A DNA stretch of 58,476 bases from Gammaproteobacteria bacterium (GCA_013214965.1 JABSRU010000029.1:1-58476); one strand, 5' to 3'; shown: positions 48,287 through 57,621, counted from the stretch's first letter. The notes: generated by a model from the sequence alone, not told the origin. Made by a program: numbers and translations.

Positions 48287-49780
48287 ATGACACAAACAAT
48301 CGGCCATTTAATTAATGGTGAAATGATCTGCAATGACAGCCGAAGTCAAAATGTATTTAACCCTGCAACTGGCGAAGCGACTAAAAAAGTGGCGCTTGCT
48401 AGTAAACAAACTGTTGAACAAGCTATCAGTGCTGCACAAGCTGCATTCCCCGCATGGCGCAATACGCCACCGATTAAACGAGCGCGTGTTATGTTTCGTT
48501 TTAAAGAATTATTAGAACAAAACAGTGACAAAATTTGTCGCTTAATTGGTGAGGAACACGGAAAAATATCTCACGATGCAGCCGGTGAATTACAACGTGG
48601 TATTGAAAATGTTGAGTATGCTTGTGGTGCACCTGAATTACTAAAAGGTGAACACAGTAAAAATGTAGGCCCTAACATTGATTCTTGGAGCGAGTTTCAA
48701 CCGTTGGGCGTAGTGGCCGGTATCACCCCATTTAACTTTCCTGCCATGGTACCGATGTGGATGTTTCCACTAGCAATTGTGTGTGGTAACACCTTTATTC
48801 TTAAACCGTCTGAACGCGATCCAAGTTCAACATTGTACATTGCCCAATTACTTAAAGAAGCAGGATTACCTGATGGCGTAATGAATGTCGTTAATGGTGA
48901 TAAAGAAGCGGTAGATACGTTACTTAATGATCAACGTGTCAAAGCGGTTAGTTTTGTTGGTTCAACCCCCATTGCAGAGTATATTTATGCAACAGCAACT
49001 GCTAATGGCAAACGTTGTCAAGCCTTAGGTGGAGCGAAAAATCACGCGATTGTTATGCCGGATGCTGATATGGATAATGTTGTAAATCAATTGTTAGGTG
49101 CCGCTTTTGGCTCATCCGGTGAACGATGTATGGCTCTTTCAGTAGCGATTACTATTGGCGATGAAACTGGCGATACTTTAGTGGCTAAAATGACGGAAGG
49201 AATGAAAGGACTAACGGTTGGTGAACACAGTAATGCCAGTAATGATTTTGGCCCAGTGATCACTAAAGCACATCAAGAAAAAGTGAATGGTTTTATTGCG
49301 AGTGCAGCAGAGCAAGGTGCTAGTTTAGTGGTTGATGGTCGTAACCCCACCGTGGAAGGTTTTGAAAATGGTTACTTCGTCGGTGCAACCTTAATTGACC
49401 ATGTCACGGCTGATATGGTTAGCTATCAAGCAGAAATTTTTGGCCCTGTATTACAAGTAGTACGCGTTAAAACGATGCAAGAAGCAATGAAATTAATTAA
49501 TGATCACGAATATGGTAACGGAACATGTATCTTTACGCGTGACGGTGAAGCAGCTCGTTACTTCTCTGATAATATTGAAGTCGGTATGGTGGGTATCAAT
49601 GTACCGTTACCTGTGCCCGTGGCTTACCATAGTTTTGGCGGTTGGAAGCGTTCATTGTTTGGTGATTTACATGCTTATGGACCCGATGGTGTGCGTTTTT
49701 ACACTAAACGTAAAACTATTACACAACGCTGGCCATCAAGTGGCATACGTGAAGGAGTATCATTTGCCTTCCCCTCCTAA
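48287..49780 (+). CDS. mmsA: CoA-acylating methylmalonate/malonate-semialdehyde dehydrogenase
   Basis: 497 residues from the ATG at 48287 (AGGA 6 nt upstream; an ATG six codons earlier is less likely). MmsA-type ALDH: GITPFNFPAMVPMWMFPLAI, Cys281 in SSGERCMALS, and GGWKRSLFGDLHAYG near the C-terminus, features of CoA-dependent enzymes. It converts malonate semialdehyde to acetyl-CoA and CO2 (or methylmalonate semialdehyde to propionyl-CoA). It lies 78 bp after the aminotransferase gene, completing beta-alanine catabolism. Confidence 0.93.
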   Translation: MTQTIGHLINGEMICNDSRSQNVFNPATGEATKKVALASKQTVEQAISAAQAAFPAWRNTPPIKRARVMFRFKELLEQNSDKICRLIGEEHGKISHDAAGELQRGIENVEYACGAPELLKGEHSKNVGPNIDSWSEFQPLGVVAGITPFNFPAMVPMWMFPLAIVCGNTFILKPSERDPSSTLYIAQLLKEAGLPDGVMNVVNGDKEAVDTLLNDQRVKAVSFVGSTPIAEYIYATATANGKRCQALGGAKNHAIVMPDADMDNVVNQLLGAAFGSSGERCMALSVAITIGDETGDTLVAKMTEGMKGLTVGEHSNASNDFGPVITKAHQEKVNGFIASAAEQGASLVVDGRNPTVEGFENGYFVGATLIDHVTADMVSYQAEIFGPVLQVVRVKTMQEAMKLINDHEYGNGTCIFTRDGEAARYFSDNIEVGMVGINVPLPVPVAYHSFGGWKRSLFGDLHAYGPDGVRFYTKRKTITQRWPSSGIREGVSFAFPS

Positions 49781-50101
49781 ATAGTAATTGAGTTTAAAGG
49801 TTTTGGTGAAGTTACTGATGAAATTGAATAAAACATTTTCTCATAACCAAAACCATCTACTCTCAGTTATTTTTAAGATGATTAATTAGGGTTATACGTA
49901 GGTGTTTTAGATACCCCTGACATGATAGAAACAGCAGCTCTTACTGTCAGTGATAAATTGATGGCTATCATAGAATATTTTGTTGATATTAAAAAAATCA
50001 ACATTTTACGTCTAGTATGTGGCAAGGAAGCTACTTGTAGTGGTAAAAAACCCAAAAATACTCAAGCAAGGCAACTATTTAAAACAGAAACTACAGATGA
50101 T
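49781..50101. other. Gap with a possible gene remnant
   Basis: A plus-strand frame (ATG 49922) reads MIETAALTVSDKLMAIIEYF, and the same frame is open upstream of the ATG (LGLYVGVLDTPD). It runs past residue 60 into the antisense of the AraC gene. There is no ribosome binding site and no recognised family. It is probably the leftover of a deleted gene. Confidence 0.35.
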
Positions 50102-51151
50102 TTATTTAGGTATTATCCTATTTTTCCGACGAAACTCTAGGGGAGTCATATCAGTCCACCGCTTAAAAGCACGACTAAAAGAACTAACATCAGAATATCC
50201 TAAAGTGATAGCAATATCTTGTAATATCACTTCTGATGCACTTAAATAATTTGATGATAATTTGTACCGTATACTTTCAATAACACTTAAAAATGACAAG
50301 CCATCATTAGAAAGTCTACGCTGTAAAGTGCGCTTACTGATGAACATTTTATCCGCGATCTCATCTATTTTAGGCACACCGTTTTCTAACGAATTAATAA
50401 TTTGTTCCTGAAAGGCGTGCAACCAATCTTGTGCTAACTGTTCCTGATTAATAGAAAGAAGATGTTCCATGGTAATAGATAATGATTTTTTTAACTGTAT
50501 ATCTATATTATGTACAGGGGTATTCAATAGTTGCTTGTCAAAAAACAAACTGTTATTAGGTTTATTAAAGTGAATATTTGAACCGAGTAACTTGATATGT
50601 TCGCTAATATCATCAGGGGCTTGATGTGAAAAGTGCACTGCGGTGGGTTGCCATTCATCACCATAAAGAATACGTATTAAAGTGACAGCCCCCATCAATG
50701 TCATTTCAGCATCTTGCCTACTTTTAGGGAAGTTTTTTGTGATTATATTATAAGTTAAAATAGCGGTGTCTTTTTCTGCCACGAGTTTATGTTCCATTCC
50801 TTGCTGAAACAAACAGTAATAACGACTTGAAAAATATAGCGCTTCTCCAATTGTTGTACTATTAAGCAGTACATAGCCAAAAATACCTAATCGCCTAAAG
50901 TCTATATTTTGATAATAGTGGAGTCCTAAGTTTTCATCCCCAATATACTTAGCAGCTTCTTCTAAAATCATGACAAATTGAGACATCGGCATTAAACCTT
51001 CATCATCGAGCAGTGTATTTTTATCTATTTGTAATTGATGCAAAAAACTGTCGGTATCTACCATCGCTTTATTGCGCATATGTTCAAATAATATATTTAC
51101 ATAGGTTTTACTAATCTTCGCCTCATCAATAGGTAAGGGAGTACTTGTCAT
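50102..51151 (-). CDS. AraC-family regulator with arabinose-binding-like N-terminus
   Basis: 349 residues. The N-terminal domain (about 20-210, EAAKYIGDENLGLHYYQNIDFRRLGIFGYVLLNS) is of the type found in OruR/ArgR-like AraC regulators of amino acid use. The C-terminal HTH (about 255-345) has ISKRTLQRRLSNDG and ITLGYSDVSSFSRAFKRWTD. It diverges from the TonB-receptor gene and likely controls the receptor-MFS-peptidase unit. The ligand is unknown; a Shine-Dalgarno is not obvious. Confidence 0.85.
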   Translation of the reverse strand: MTSTPLPIDEAKISKTYVNILFEHMRNKAMVDTDSFLHQLQIDKNTLLDDEGLMPMSQFVMILEEAAKYIGDENLGLHYYQNIDFRRLGIFGYVLLNSTTIGEALYFSSRYYCLFQQGMEHKLVAEKDTAILTYNIITKNFPKSRQDAEMTLMGAVTLIRILYGDEWQPTAVHFSHQAPDDISEHIKLLGSNIHFNKPNNSLFFDKQLLNTPVHNIDIQLKKSLSITMEHLLSINQEQLAQDWLHAFQEQIINSLENGVPKIDEIADKMFISKRTLQRRLSNDGLSFLSVIESIRYKLSSNYLSASEVILQDIAITLGYSDVSSFSRAFKRWTDMTPLEFRRKNRIIPK

Positions 51152-51456
51152 TTATAAATACCTCAATCGTACAATAATTGTTTATCAGTCATCTTTACTA
51201 CTATTCGAACATCCTCTACTTTTAATTGGTATTACATAGTGCGCCAATAAATGGCGTGTAGCGTCATTGTAAAGAATTAAACTTTAATCCAATATTTAAC
51301 ATGTTAAATATTTATGCCTTAAAGTAAGTACTTTTATCACATTATCTTAATACACAAAAGCAACTAACTTTAACAAAGTATAAATAATAGCCCCAAATCA
51401 TTAAACAATAGACACTATAAATAATAAATATAATAGCTTAAAGGTGGGAAATTATT
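51152..51456. promoter_or_regulatory. Divergent AraC/TonB-receptor control region
   Basis: Non-coding. It contains the island palindrome at 51296-51307 and a shorter inverted repeat GCGCCA/TGGCGT at about 51241-51257 that could serve the AraC protein. The receptor's ribosome binding site GGTGG is at about 51443. Confidence 0.5.
51296..51307. promoter_or_regulatory. Palindrome TTAACATGTTAA upstream of the TonB-receptor gene
   Basis: A perfect 12-bp palindrome 150 bp before the receptor start and 145 bp before the AraC start. The core is identical to that in front of hpaEDFHI, linking this module to the aromatic pathway. Confidence 0.65.
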
Positions 51457-53649
51457 ATGAAATACAAAACTAGTAAAATATATCAATCTGTCGCATTAGC
51501 ATTAACAGCTAGCTCATTTTTAAGTCTAAATTCAGCTTTTGCAGCAGAGAAAAAAACGGTAATAGAAAAAAATTCCACTTTGGAAGTTATACAAGTTACT
51601 GCGCGAAAACGTGTTGAAAGTGTAAGGGATATTCCAATTGCGATTAGCTCTATGGGAGAAGAAGCATTGAAATCGTTAGGTGCTGACTCAATGAGTGACA
51701 TCATTGGTAATGTGCCAAATTTAGCAATGGATCCAAATGGTAATTCTCTAGCTTCATGGGGGATGAGAGGGATTGTTAGCGTAACACGTAATGCAGGACA
51801 AGAAAGTGGATTAGGCGTATATGTTGACGGTGTTTATGCCGGCAGGCCAGCTTCTTACAATATCCCCGTTAGTGATATTCAACAGGTTGAAGTGTTGCGT
51901 GGTCCGCAAGGTTCTTTATTTGGGCGTAATACCATTGCTGGTGCAATAAATATTACCACTAAGCAACCAGAAGAAGAATTATCTGGCAACCTTGCTGCAT
52001 CAATAGGAAATTTTTCTAGGATTGAATTACAAGGTGGCCTTTCTGGATACCTTATTGAGGATGTTCTTGCGGCTAAGATTAGTGTTTTTACTAATACACG
52101 TGATGGCTATGTAAAAAATGTTTTTGATAATAAAGACTATATGGATAATGATCGTCAAGGTGGGCGTTTAGGACTTTATTGGACCCCAACCAGTAATTTA
52201 TCAATTACTTTGGCCACTGACTTTTTAGATCAAGAAAACCAACAATTATTTGGTCAAGCACTTGAGCCACAATTAAACGATATTATACCTGATTGGTACC
52301 AAAGTGATGCTTATACAGTTAACCAAAATGATCCTAACTCGGAGGACATTCAATCTGGTGGTACGAGTTTAACCGCTGAATGGGAAATGGATTCAGGCTT
52401 TATTTTAACGTCAATCACCGCCAAACGCTATGCTGACTTTGAAGTGTTTTCAGATGATGATGCCGGGCCAATTACACTGAGTTATTCTCATTTCGAAGAC
52501 AAGTCAGATACTTTTAGCCAAGAGCTACGTTTAACATCACCTGAAAACGATTCATTTGATTATTTAGTCGGTATATATTATTTGGATCAAGAAGTGACAG
52601 CACAACGTGAAACAATTACTTCAGGTGCCTTTCCTGATAATGATTTAGGTATTTTTAGTAATGCAACTGTAAATAGTGAAGCGTGGGCCATTTTTGGAAC
52701 CACAAATTTTTACTTAAATGAAGCGTTAACGCTAAGTATAGGTTTACGTTACACCGATGAAGAAAAAACAAGTTCATTTACACAACTAGAGAATGCAGGA
52801 CTCGGTTTCCCTAGCGTTTCTTTTAGCCCTACCATTCAAGACAGTGGGTTGTCTGGTGATATAAGTGTGGGGTATGTATTAAATGAAGAAATTAATTTAT
52901 ACGGCTCGCTGCGAAAAGGGATAAAAAGTGGTGGATTTCAAACAGACATTATTGATTTTTCTTCAGAAGATTTATTTACTTTTGAGCCTGAAGAAGCCAC
53001 TTCATATGAGATAGGCATGAAAGGTATGTTATTGGATGCGACCTTAAGGTTAGATCTCGCTTTATTCCGTACTGACTATGAAAACATGCAAGTAGGTCAA
53101 TTGTTAGGCCTTGGTTTCACCACCACGAATGCAGGTGAAGCAGAAATAACAGGGATAGAAATAGAAGCTGAATGGCTGGCAACTGAATCATTGACACTAG
53201 GTTTCAGTGGCGGGGCAATGGATCATGAATATACTGCTTATGACGGATGTAATGGCTCAGGAGTCAGTTGTGCCGGCAACGACTTGCAACTTGTAACCGA
53301 CTGGACAGCTGCAGCAACATTGGATTATTTTTACGATTTCAATGATGATTCAACGATACAATTTCATGTAGACGCAACATCTCGTAGTGACAGTTTCACT
53401 GATGCTATCAACGATCCTGATTTACGTGTATCGAGTTATACTTTGCTTAATGCTCGTATCAGCTACGTAACACCTAACGAAGATATTACTGTCGCTTTAT
53501 GGGTTAAAAACCTTACCAATAAGGAATATAGCTCTCTGTTTTGGAAGTACCCTATCACTCCTATAGCCTTCGGTGACTCTTTTACCGGTTTACAGCATTT
53601 ATTGGGCACACCGCGAACTTTTGGTATTGATGTCAATTATCGATTTTAA
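51457..53649 (+). CDS. TonB-dependent outer-membrane receptor
   Basis: 730 residues: a signal peptide (cut near AFA-AE, about residue 30), a TonB box region (LEVIQVTARKR, about 43-53), plug domain (about 55-170, GLGVYVDGVYAGRP, VEVLRGPQGSLFGRNTIAGAIN) and a barrel ending in the terminal Phe of IDVNYRF. Such receptors with the RKRVES-RDIPIAIS pattern in marine bacteria often carry organic nutrients rather than iron. Together with the downstream MFS and peptidase genes it probably takes up the island's substrate. Confidence 0.92.
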   Translation: MKYKTSKIYQSVALALTASSFLSLNSAFAAEKKTVIEKNSTLEVIQVTARKRVESVRDIPIAISSMGEEALKSLGADSMSDIIGNVPNLAMDPNGNSLASWGMRGIVSVTRNAGQESGLGVYVDGVYAGRPASYNIPVSDIQQVEVLRGPQGSLFGRNTIAGAINITTKQPEEELSGNLAASIGNFSRIELQGGLSGYLIEDVLAAKISVFTNTRDGYVKNVFDNKDYMDNDRQGGRLGLYWTPTSNLSITLATDFLDQENQQLFGQALEPQLNDIIPDWYQSDAYTVNQNDPNSEDIQSGGTSLTAEWEMDSGFILTSITAKRYADFEVFSDDDAGPITLSYSHFEDKSDTFSQELRLTSPENDSFDYLVGIYYLDQEVTAQRETITSGAFPDNDLGIFSNATVNSEAWAIFGTTNFYLNEALTLSIGLRYTDEEKTSSFTQLENAGLGFPSVSFSPTIQDSGLSGDISVGYVLNEEINLYGSLRKGIKSGGFQTDIIDFSSEDLFTFEPEEATSYEIGMKGMLLDATLRLDLALFRTDYENMQVGQLLGLGFTTTNAGEAEITGIEIEAEWLATESLTLGFSGGAMDHEYTAYDGCNGSGVSCAGNDLQLVTDWTAAATLDYFYDFNDDSTIQFHVDATSRSDSFTDAINDPDLRVSSYTLLNARISYVTPNEDITVALWVKNLTNKEYSSLFWKYPITPIAFGDSFTGLQHLLGTPRTFGIDVNYRF

Positions 53650-53840
53650 CTTGTTGAGTAAAAGTTAAATTCATATTGACAATTGAAGCACAACTTAATG
53701 ATTGATGTTGTGCTTCATACGAATCCTATCGAATGGTTTTATTGAGTTTCCCATTCTAAATAGTGAGTTAAATTTGGAGTAGAGTAAAATTATTTATGAT
53801 CTCACATAGAATCAGATTTTAGTGCTTAGGAGCTAATAAA

Positions 53841-54998
53841 ATGGACATTGATAAACGTTCTGTCGTCATATCATCAATTATATTAAGTGTTATCGGGATG
53901 AGCGGTTTTTTAATATTACCGTTACTCATTGGGGCTGTTGCTAATAGTTTGCACTTTAATGAACAAGAACTAGGGTTTATGGCTTCAAGCATAATGACCG
54001 CTGCCGCAATCAGCTCAATTTTTTCGATCATTTGGATCCGTAAAATAAATTGGAAATTAGCAGGTTATGCTGCAGTCCTGCTTATGTTTGTCTCTCATAT
54101 TTCAGCATTGTTTATTCATCACCAAATATTTTTTGTTTTGTTAATGTGTGCAGCTGCATTTGGTGGCGGCACTTTGTACTCCATTGCTCTCACTGTACTT
54201 TCTGACAGCAGTAATGCTGATCGTTATTTTGGTTATTCAATTGCAGCACAGGTTTCTTTTCAAGTACTAGGATTAATGATCCTACCCAAATTCATTACTC
54301 AATACGGTATTAATAGCTTGCTGACGTTGTTTCTTATACTAGAAATTATCGGCTTACTACTTTTACGTTGGCTACCTCGTCGTGGTGTTGAAAGAACTAA
54401 AAACACAGTAATCACCCATAATATAGTAGATATAAACAATTTTGTTAATGGCCTATTAAAACCTAAAGTTGTCTTGGCATTATTAGGCTGTTTTATGTTC
54501 TTTTTTAACGTTGGCGTTATTTGGACTTACATAGAACGTATGGGAAACAGTGTTGGATTCTCTTCTGAAGATATTGGCCTGGCCTTAAGTATTGGCGTGT
54601 TTTTTGGCATACCAGGTGCATTATTAGCCGCATGGATTAGTCAACGTTTTGGTCATGTTCGTCCGCTAGCTTTAGCGGCATTGCTAACCGTTATTTCAGT
54701 TTATATGTTGATTGAAAGTATGACGTTCACTGATTATATCATTGCGCTGATACTTTATAATTTTTCTTGGAATTTTTCACTTACTTTTCAATATGCTGTA
54801 GTGAACTCTGTAGACACCTCAGGAAGAGGTGTCGCTGCTACTCCGGCTTTCCATGCCATGGGGGCTGCAGCAGGTCCTGCCATTGCTGCCTTGTATGTCA
54901 CGTCGAGTAATTATATCGCCGTGAATATTTTGGCAATATCGAGCGTAATCATAAGTTTATTATTTTTTGTCGTCGCCAATAAATTGCGAAAAAGATGA
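53841..54998 (+). CDS. MFS transporter
   Basis: 385 residues, about 12 membrane helices, and a major facilitator layout with a central loop (about 178-205). It is not like HpaX, the roughly 450-residue 4-hydroxyphenylacetate permease. AGGAG lies 9 nt before the ATG. It sits 191 bp after the TonB receptor gene and 72 bp before the P1 peptidase gene, so it is the likely inner-membrane importer of the same compound. The substrate is unknown. Confidence 0.88.
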   Translation: MDIDKRSVVISSIILSVIGMSGFLILPLLIGAVANSLHFNEQELGFMASSIMTAAAISSIFSIIWIRKINWKLAGYAAVLLMFVSHISALFIHHQIFFVLLMCAAAFGGGTLYSIALTVLSDSSNADRYFGYSIAAQVSFQVLGLMILPKFITQYGINSLLTLFLILEIIGLLLLRWLPRRGVERTKNTVITHNIVDINNFVNGLLKPKVVLALLGCFMFFFNVGVIWTYIERMGNSVGFSSEDIGLALSIGVFFGIPGALLAAWISQRFGHVRPLALAALLTVISVYMLIESMTFTDYIIALILYNFSWNFSLTFQYAVVNSVDTSGRGVAATPAFHAMGAAAGPAIAALYVTSSNYIAVNILAISSVIISLLFFVVANKLRKR

Positions 54999-55070
54999 AA
55001 TAGAAATAAATACTCTAACTAATTAATATATTTATTAGGTCACCGAAAATAGAACTTGAGAATAATAAAA

Positions 55071-56204
55071 ATGAATATAAAAAAGACAAAAAAACGCGCA
55101 AGAGATTTAGGCCTACCGTTAGCAGGTAAAACAGGAAAATGGAACGCCATTACTGATATTCCAGGTATAGAAGTAGGTTATACCACGATAATAAAAGGTC
55201 AAGGTGATTTAGTCGTAGGCAAAGGACCTGTTTGTACTGGCGTTACCGCCATATTACCCCGTGGGTGTCAAACAAAGCCTCAGCCAATATGGGCAGGTCA
55301 ATTTGACTTAAATGGTAATGGTGAACTTACCGGCTCGCACTGGATTAAAGATGCTGGCTACTTTACCAGCCCTATTTGCATTACTAATACTCATTCCGTT
55401 GGTATCGCTCATCATGCCACTACTGCATGGATGATAGAACAGCATAAAGAGCATTTTCAAAATTCACATTCATGGGCGATGCCTGTAATAGCAGAAACTT
55501 ACGACGGATTACTAAACGATATTTGTGGACAACATATCACATCAGAACATGTACTACATGCTCTAAACTCTGCTACTACAGGTATGATTGAAGAAGGAAA
55601 TGTAGGTGGGGGTACCGGTATGCAAAGCTATGAATTCAAAGGGGGAACAGGTACAAGTTCTCGCCTAATTACTATTGAAGATAAAGAATATACCGTCGCT
55701 GCACTAGTACAATCGAATTTTGGTTTAAGAGCTGAGTTTACCGTTTGTGGTGTACCTGTTGGACAGCATATTACGGATAATGCCATTTTGTCTGAAACAA
55801 CGGGTCATGAAACAGGATCTATCGTTGTCATATTAGCGACAGATATTCCTATGCTACCGATACAATTGCAAAGACTTGCTAAACGTGGCGCTATTGGTAT
55901 AACTCGTACTGGGAGTTATGGTGGTCATTTTTCAGGTGACATCATGCTAGCATTTTCTACCGCTAATGACATAGATATGCCACCATTAGGCGCTGATCAA
56001 CCCCGTAGTTTTAATTTAGAATGTGTTAATGACGCACATATGGATGTTATCTATGAAGCTGCCGTACAAGCGGTTGAAGAGTCAGTACTCAATGCTATGG
56101 TTGCTGCTGAATCGGTAGCAACCATAAAGCCAGCTAACCGAGTACTTGAGGCAATTGATCATGATGCACTGTGTGATATTATGAGAAAGTATAATCGACT
56201 ATAG
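55071..56204 (+). CDS. P1-family (DmpA/BapA-like) aminopeptidase
   Basis: 377 residues from the ATG at 55071 (a TTG five codons earlier is also open). P1 enzymes self-cleave to expose an N-terminal serine nucleophile. The conserved GNVGGGTGM and KGGTGTSSR motifs are intact (Ser196/Ser197). Known members release N-terminal beta-amino acids, notably beta-alanine, or small D/L-amino acids from amides and dipeptides. There is no signal peptide, so it should act in the cytoplasm on imported substrate. It is the last gene of the island, about 50 bp before the tRNA relic. The beta-alanine genes upstream fit its product. Confidence 0.88.
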   Translation: MNIKKTKKRARDLGLPLAGKTGKWNAITDIPGIEVGYTTIIKGQGDLVVGKGPVCTGVTAILPRGCQTKPQPIWAGQFDLNGNGELTGSHWIKDAGYFTSPICITNTHSVGIAHHATTAWMIEQHKEHFQNSHSWAMPVIAETYDGLLNDICGQHITSEHVLHALNSATTGMIEEGNVGGGTGMQSYEFKGGTGTSSRLITIEDKEYTVAALVQSNFGLRAEFTVCGVPVGQHITDNAILSETTGHETGSIVVILATDIPMLPIQLQRLAKRGAIGITRTGSYGGHFSGDIMLAFSTANDIDMPPLGADQPRSFNLECVNDAHMDVIYEAAVQAVEESVLNAMVAAESVATIKPANRVLEAIDHDALCDIMRKYNRL

Positions 56205-56253
56205 ACATTTTCAATTAGCCTTGACCATTTAACCCTAGATAGCTTAAATAAGT

Positions 56254-56319
56254 CGCGGGATTATAAAAAAACAAGCCTCTTAACCCGAAGGTTGTAAGTT
56301 CAAATTTGCTCCCCATCCA
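56254..56319 (+). pseudogene. Decayed tRNA-fMet copy
   Basis: The 5' end CGCGGGAT matches the initiator acceptor strand (here with the canonical C1). The 3' half AACCCGAAGGT, GTAAGTTCAAAT and ATCCAATCA matches the intact gene at 28579-28655, including the odd U before CCA and the bases after it. The D-arm and anticodon are destroyed and the copy is 66 nt long. It marks the right edge of the island. Confidence 0.8.
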
Positions 56320-56353
56320 ATCATTTTTATCCTCGTGATAAAAAATAAAATAG

Positions 56354-56383
56354 TCGCCCTCAGCAATGAGACAGACGATTTTT
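56354..56383 (+). terminator. Decayed copy of the tRNA-fMet terminator
   Basis: TCGCCCTCA...TGAGACAGACGA followed by five T and ATGTCT parallels the hairpin after the intact tRNA (TCGCCCTTTAG...GGCGA then T-run and ATGTCT). This shows that the duplicated unit included the terminator, not just the tRNA 3' end. Confidence 0.65.
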
Positions 56384-56454
56384 ATGTCTGATATTTAATT
56401 CTCCACACAACAAAAGGCCCAATAACATTGAGCCTAATCATCTAAATGAAGAAG

Positions 56455-57054
56455 TTACTTTACTTTTTTACCTTCAAAGGTAAAAAACAATTCAATTGTA
56501 CCAGAAGCAGAGCCGGCGAATTTATTGATACCATAATCTTTCATCACAATTGAAGTTGTGCCTTCGAAGCCAGCACGTTCCCCGCCCCATGGATCTTGGC
56601 CCTCACCTAATTTAGTCACCGCAATATCAATCGACTTAGTCACACCATGCAATGTAAAATCACCTTTTAACACCGCCTTGCCATCACTGATTGGTTGATA
56701 GCTAGTACTAACAAATGTTGCCTTAGGGAATTTTGAAACATTTAAAAAATCTTTACCACGAAGGTGCTTGTCGCGCATCGCATGATTAGAGTCAACACTC
56801 GCAGTATCAATCTCAATCGATACTTTACTCATGGCTTCGTTGGCATTGTCATAACTAAATTCACCATCAAACGCATTAAAACGACCAAGAATCCAGCTGT
56901 AACCTAAATGACTCACTTTAAATTGAATAAAAGCATGAGTCCCTTTCATGTCTAGTGTGTAATCTGCCGCTTGGACACTTGGTGCATAACCAACTAACGT
57001 AAGTCCTGCTGACAAACCAAAAGCCGCTGCGATTAATGTATTTTTTAATTTCAT
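56455..57054 (-). CDS. yceI: YceI-family periplasmic protein
   Basis: 199 residues with a signal peptide (cut near VQA-AD, about residue 29). The lipocalin-like YceI domain shows YTLDMKGTHAFIQFKVSHLG, LRGKDFLNVSKFPKATF and GDFTLHGVTKSIDIAV. YceI proteins bind isoprenoid lipids. It follows the cytochrome b561 gene by 30 bp, the same pairing as yceJ-yceI in E. coli. It lies outside the island. Confidence 0.93.
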   Translation of the reverse strand: MKLKNTLIAAAFGLSAGLTLVGYAPSVQAADYTLDMKGTHAFIQFKVSHLGYSWILGRFNAFDGEFSYDNANEAMSKVSIEIDTASVDSNHAMRDKHLRGKDFLNVSKFPKATFVSTSYQPISDGKAVLKGDFTLHGVTKSIDIAVTKLGEGQDPWGGERAGFEGTTSIVMKDYGINKFAGSASGTIELFFTFEGKKVK

Positions 57055-57084
57055 TTTCTCTTCCTTTACTTTTATTTTTAATAG

Positions 57085-57621
57085 TTACAGCATCCGACGC
57101 AATGTATCATCGCCTGATATAAAATGATGTTTCAGCGCTGCAATACCATGCAACCCTGCAAAGATAATTAAGCCCCACGCTAGCCATTCATGGATGTCAC
57201 CCATCAGATCTTCTTGACGTTCGAACAAACTGTCCATTACGGGCAGATCAAAAAATCCCAAAATATTCATCACATCGCCGTCAGCCACAGCAATCAAATA
57301 ACCACTGACGATCATGACAAAAATAAACAAATACAAGAAAGCATGAGCGGCATGGGCAGCAAAGACTTCAAATTTTGATAATGTAGACAACGGTTTCGGT
57401 GGTTTTTTTTTCCAGCGAACAATAACTCGTCCAATCATCAATAAAGCGAGTATCAGCCCAATAAGTACATGTAGCTGTGGCGCAGTTTGATACCATTGTG
57501 AATAATAATCGAGTTCTCGCATCCACAATCCTAAACCGAATAGCCCACTCACCATCAACGCAACAAGCCAATGAATCAGTCTGCTGGCTAAGCTGTATTT
57601 AACAATAAATTGGGTGTTCAT
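57085..57621 (-). CDS. Cytochrome b561 family protein (YceJ-like)
   Basis: 178 residues, four membrane helices. Histidines expected to bind two b hemes lie in SRLIHWLVA, QLHVLIG, HAAHAFLYLF and DIHEWLAWGLIIFAGLHGIAALKHH. It is probably a quinone- or electron-carrier-linked inner-membrane redox protein and is co-transcribed with yceI. Confidence 0.9.
   Translation of the reverse strand: MNTQFIVKYSLASRLIHWLVALMVSGLFGLGLWMRELDYYSQWYQTAPQLHVLIGLILALLMIGRVIVRWKKKPPKPLSTLSKFEVFAAHAAHAFLYLFIFVMIVSGYLIAVADGDVMNILGFFDLPVMDSLFERQEDLMGDIHEWLAWGLIIFAGLHGIAALKHHFISGDDTLRRML

Noticed and set aside
53841-54998. HpaX permease
   Set aside because: Too short (385 against about 450 residues) and without the recognisable HpaX/ACS-family sequence; kept as a generic MFS transporter.
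28656-56253. A functional integrative element with integrase
   Set aside because: No tyrosine or serine recombinase, excisionase or conjugation gene was found between the two tRNA copies; only the IS66 relic is mobile-element-like.
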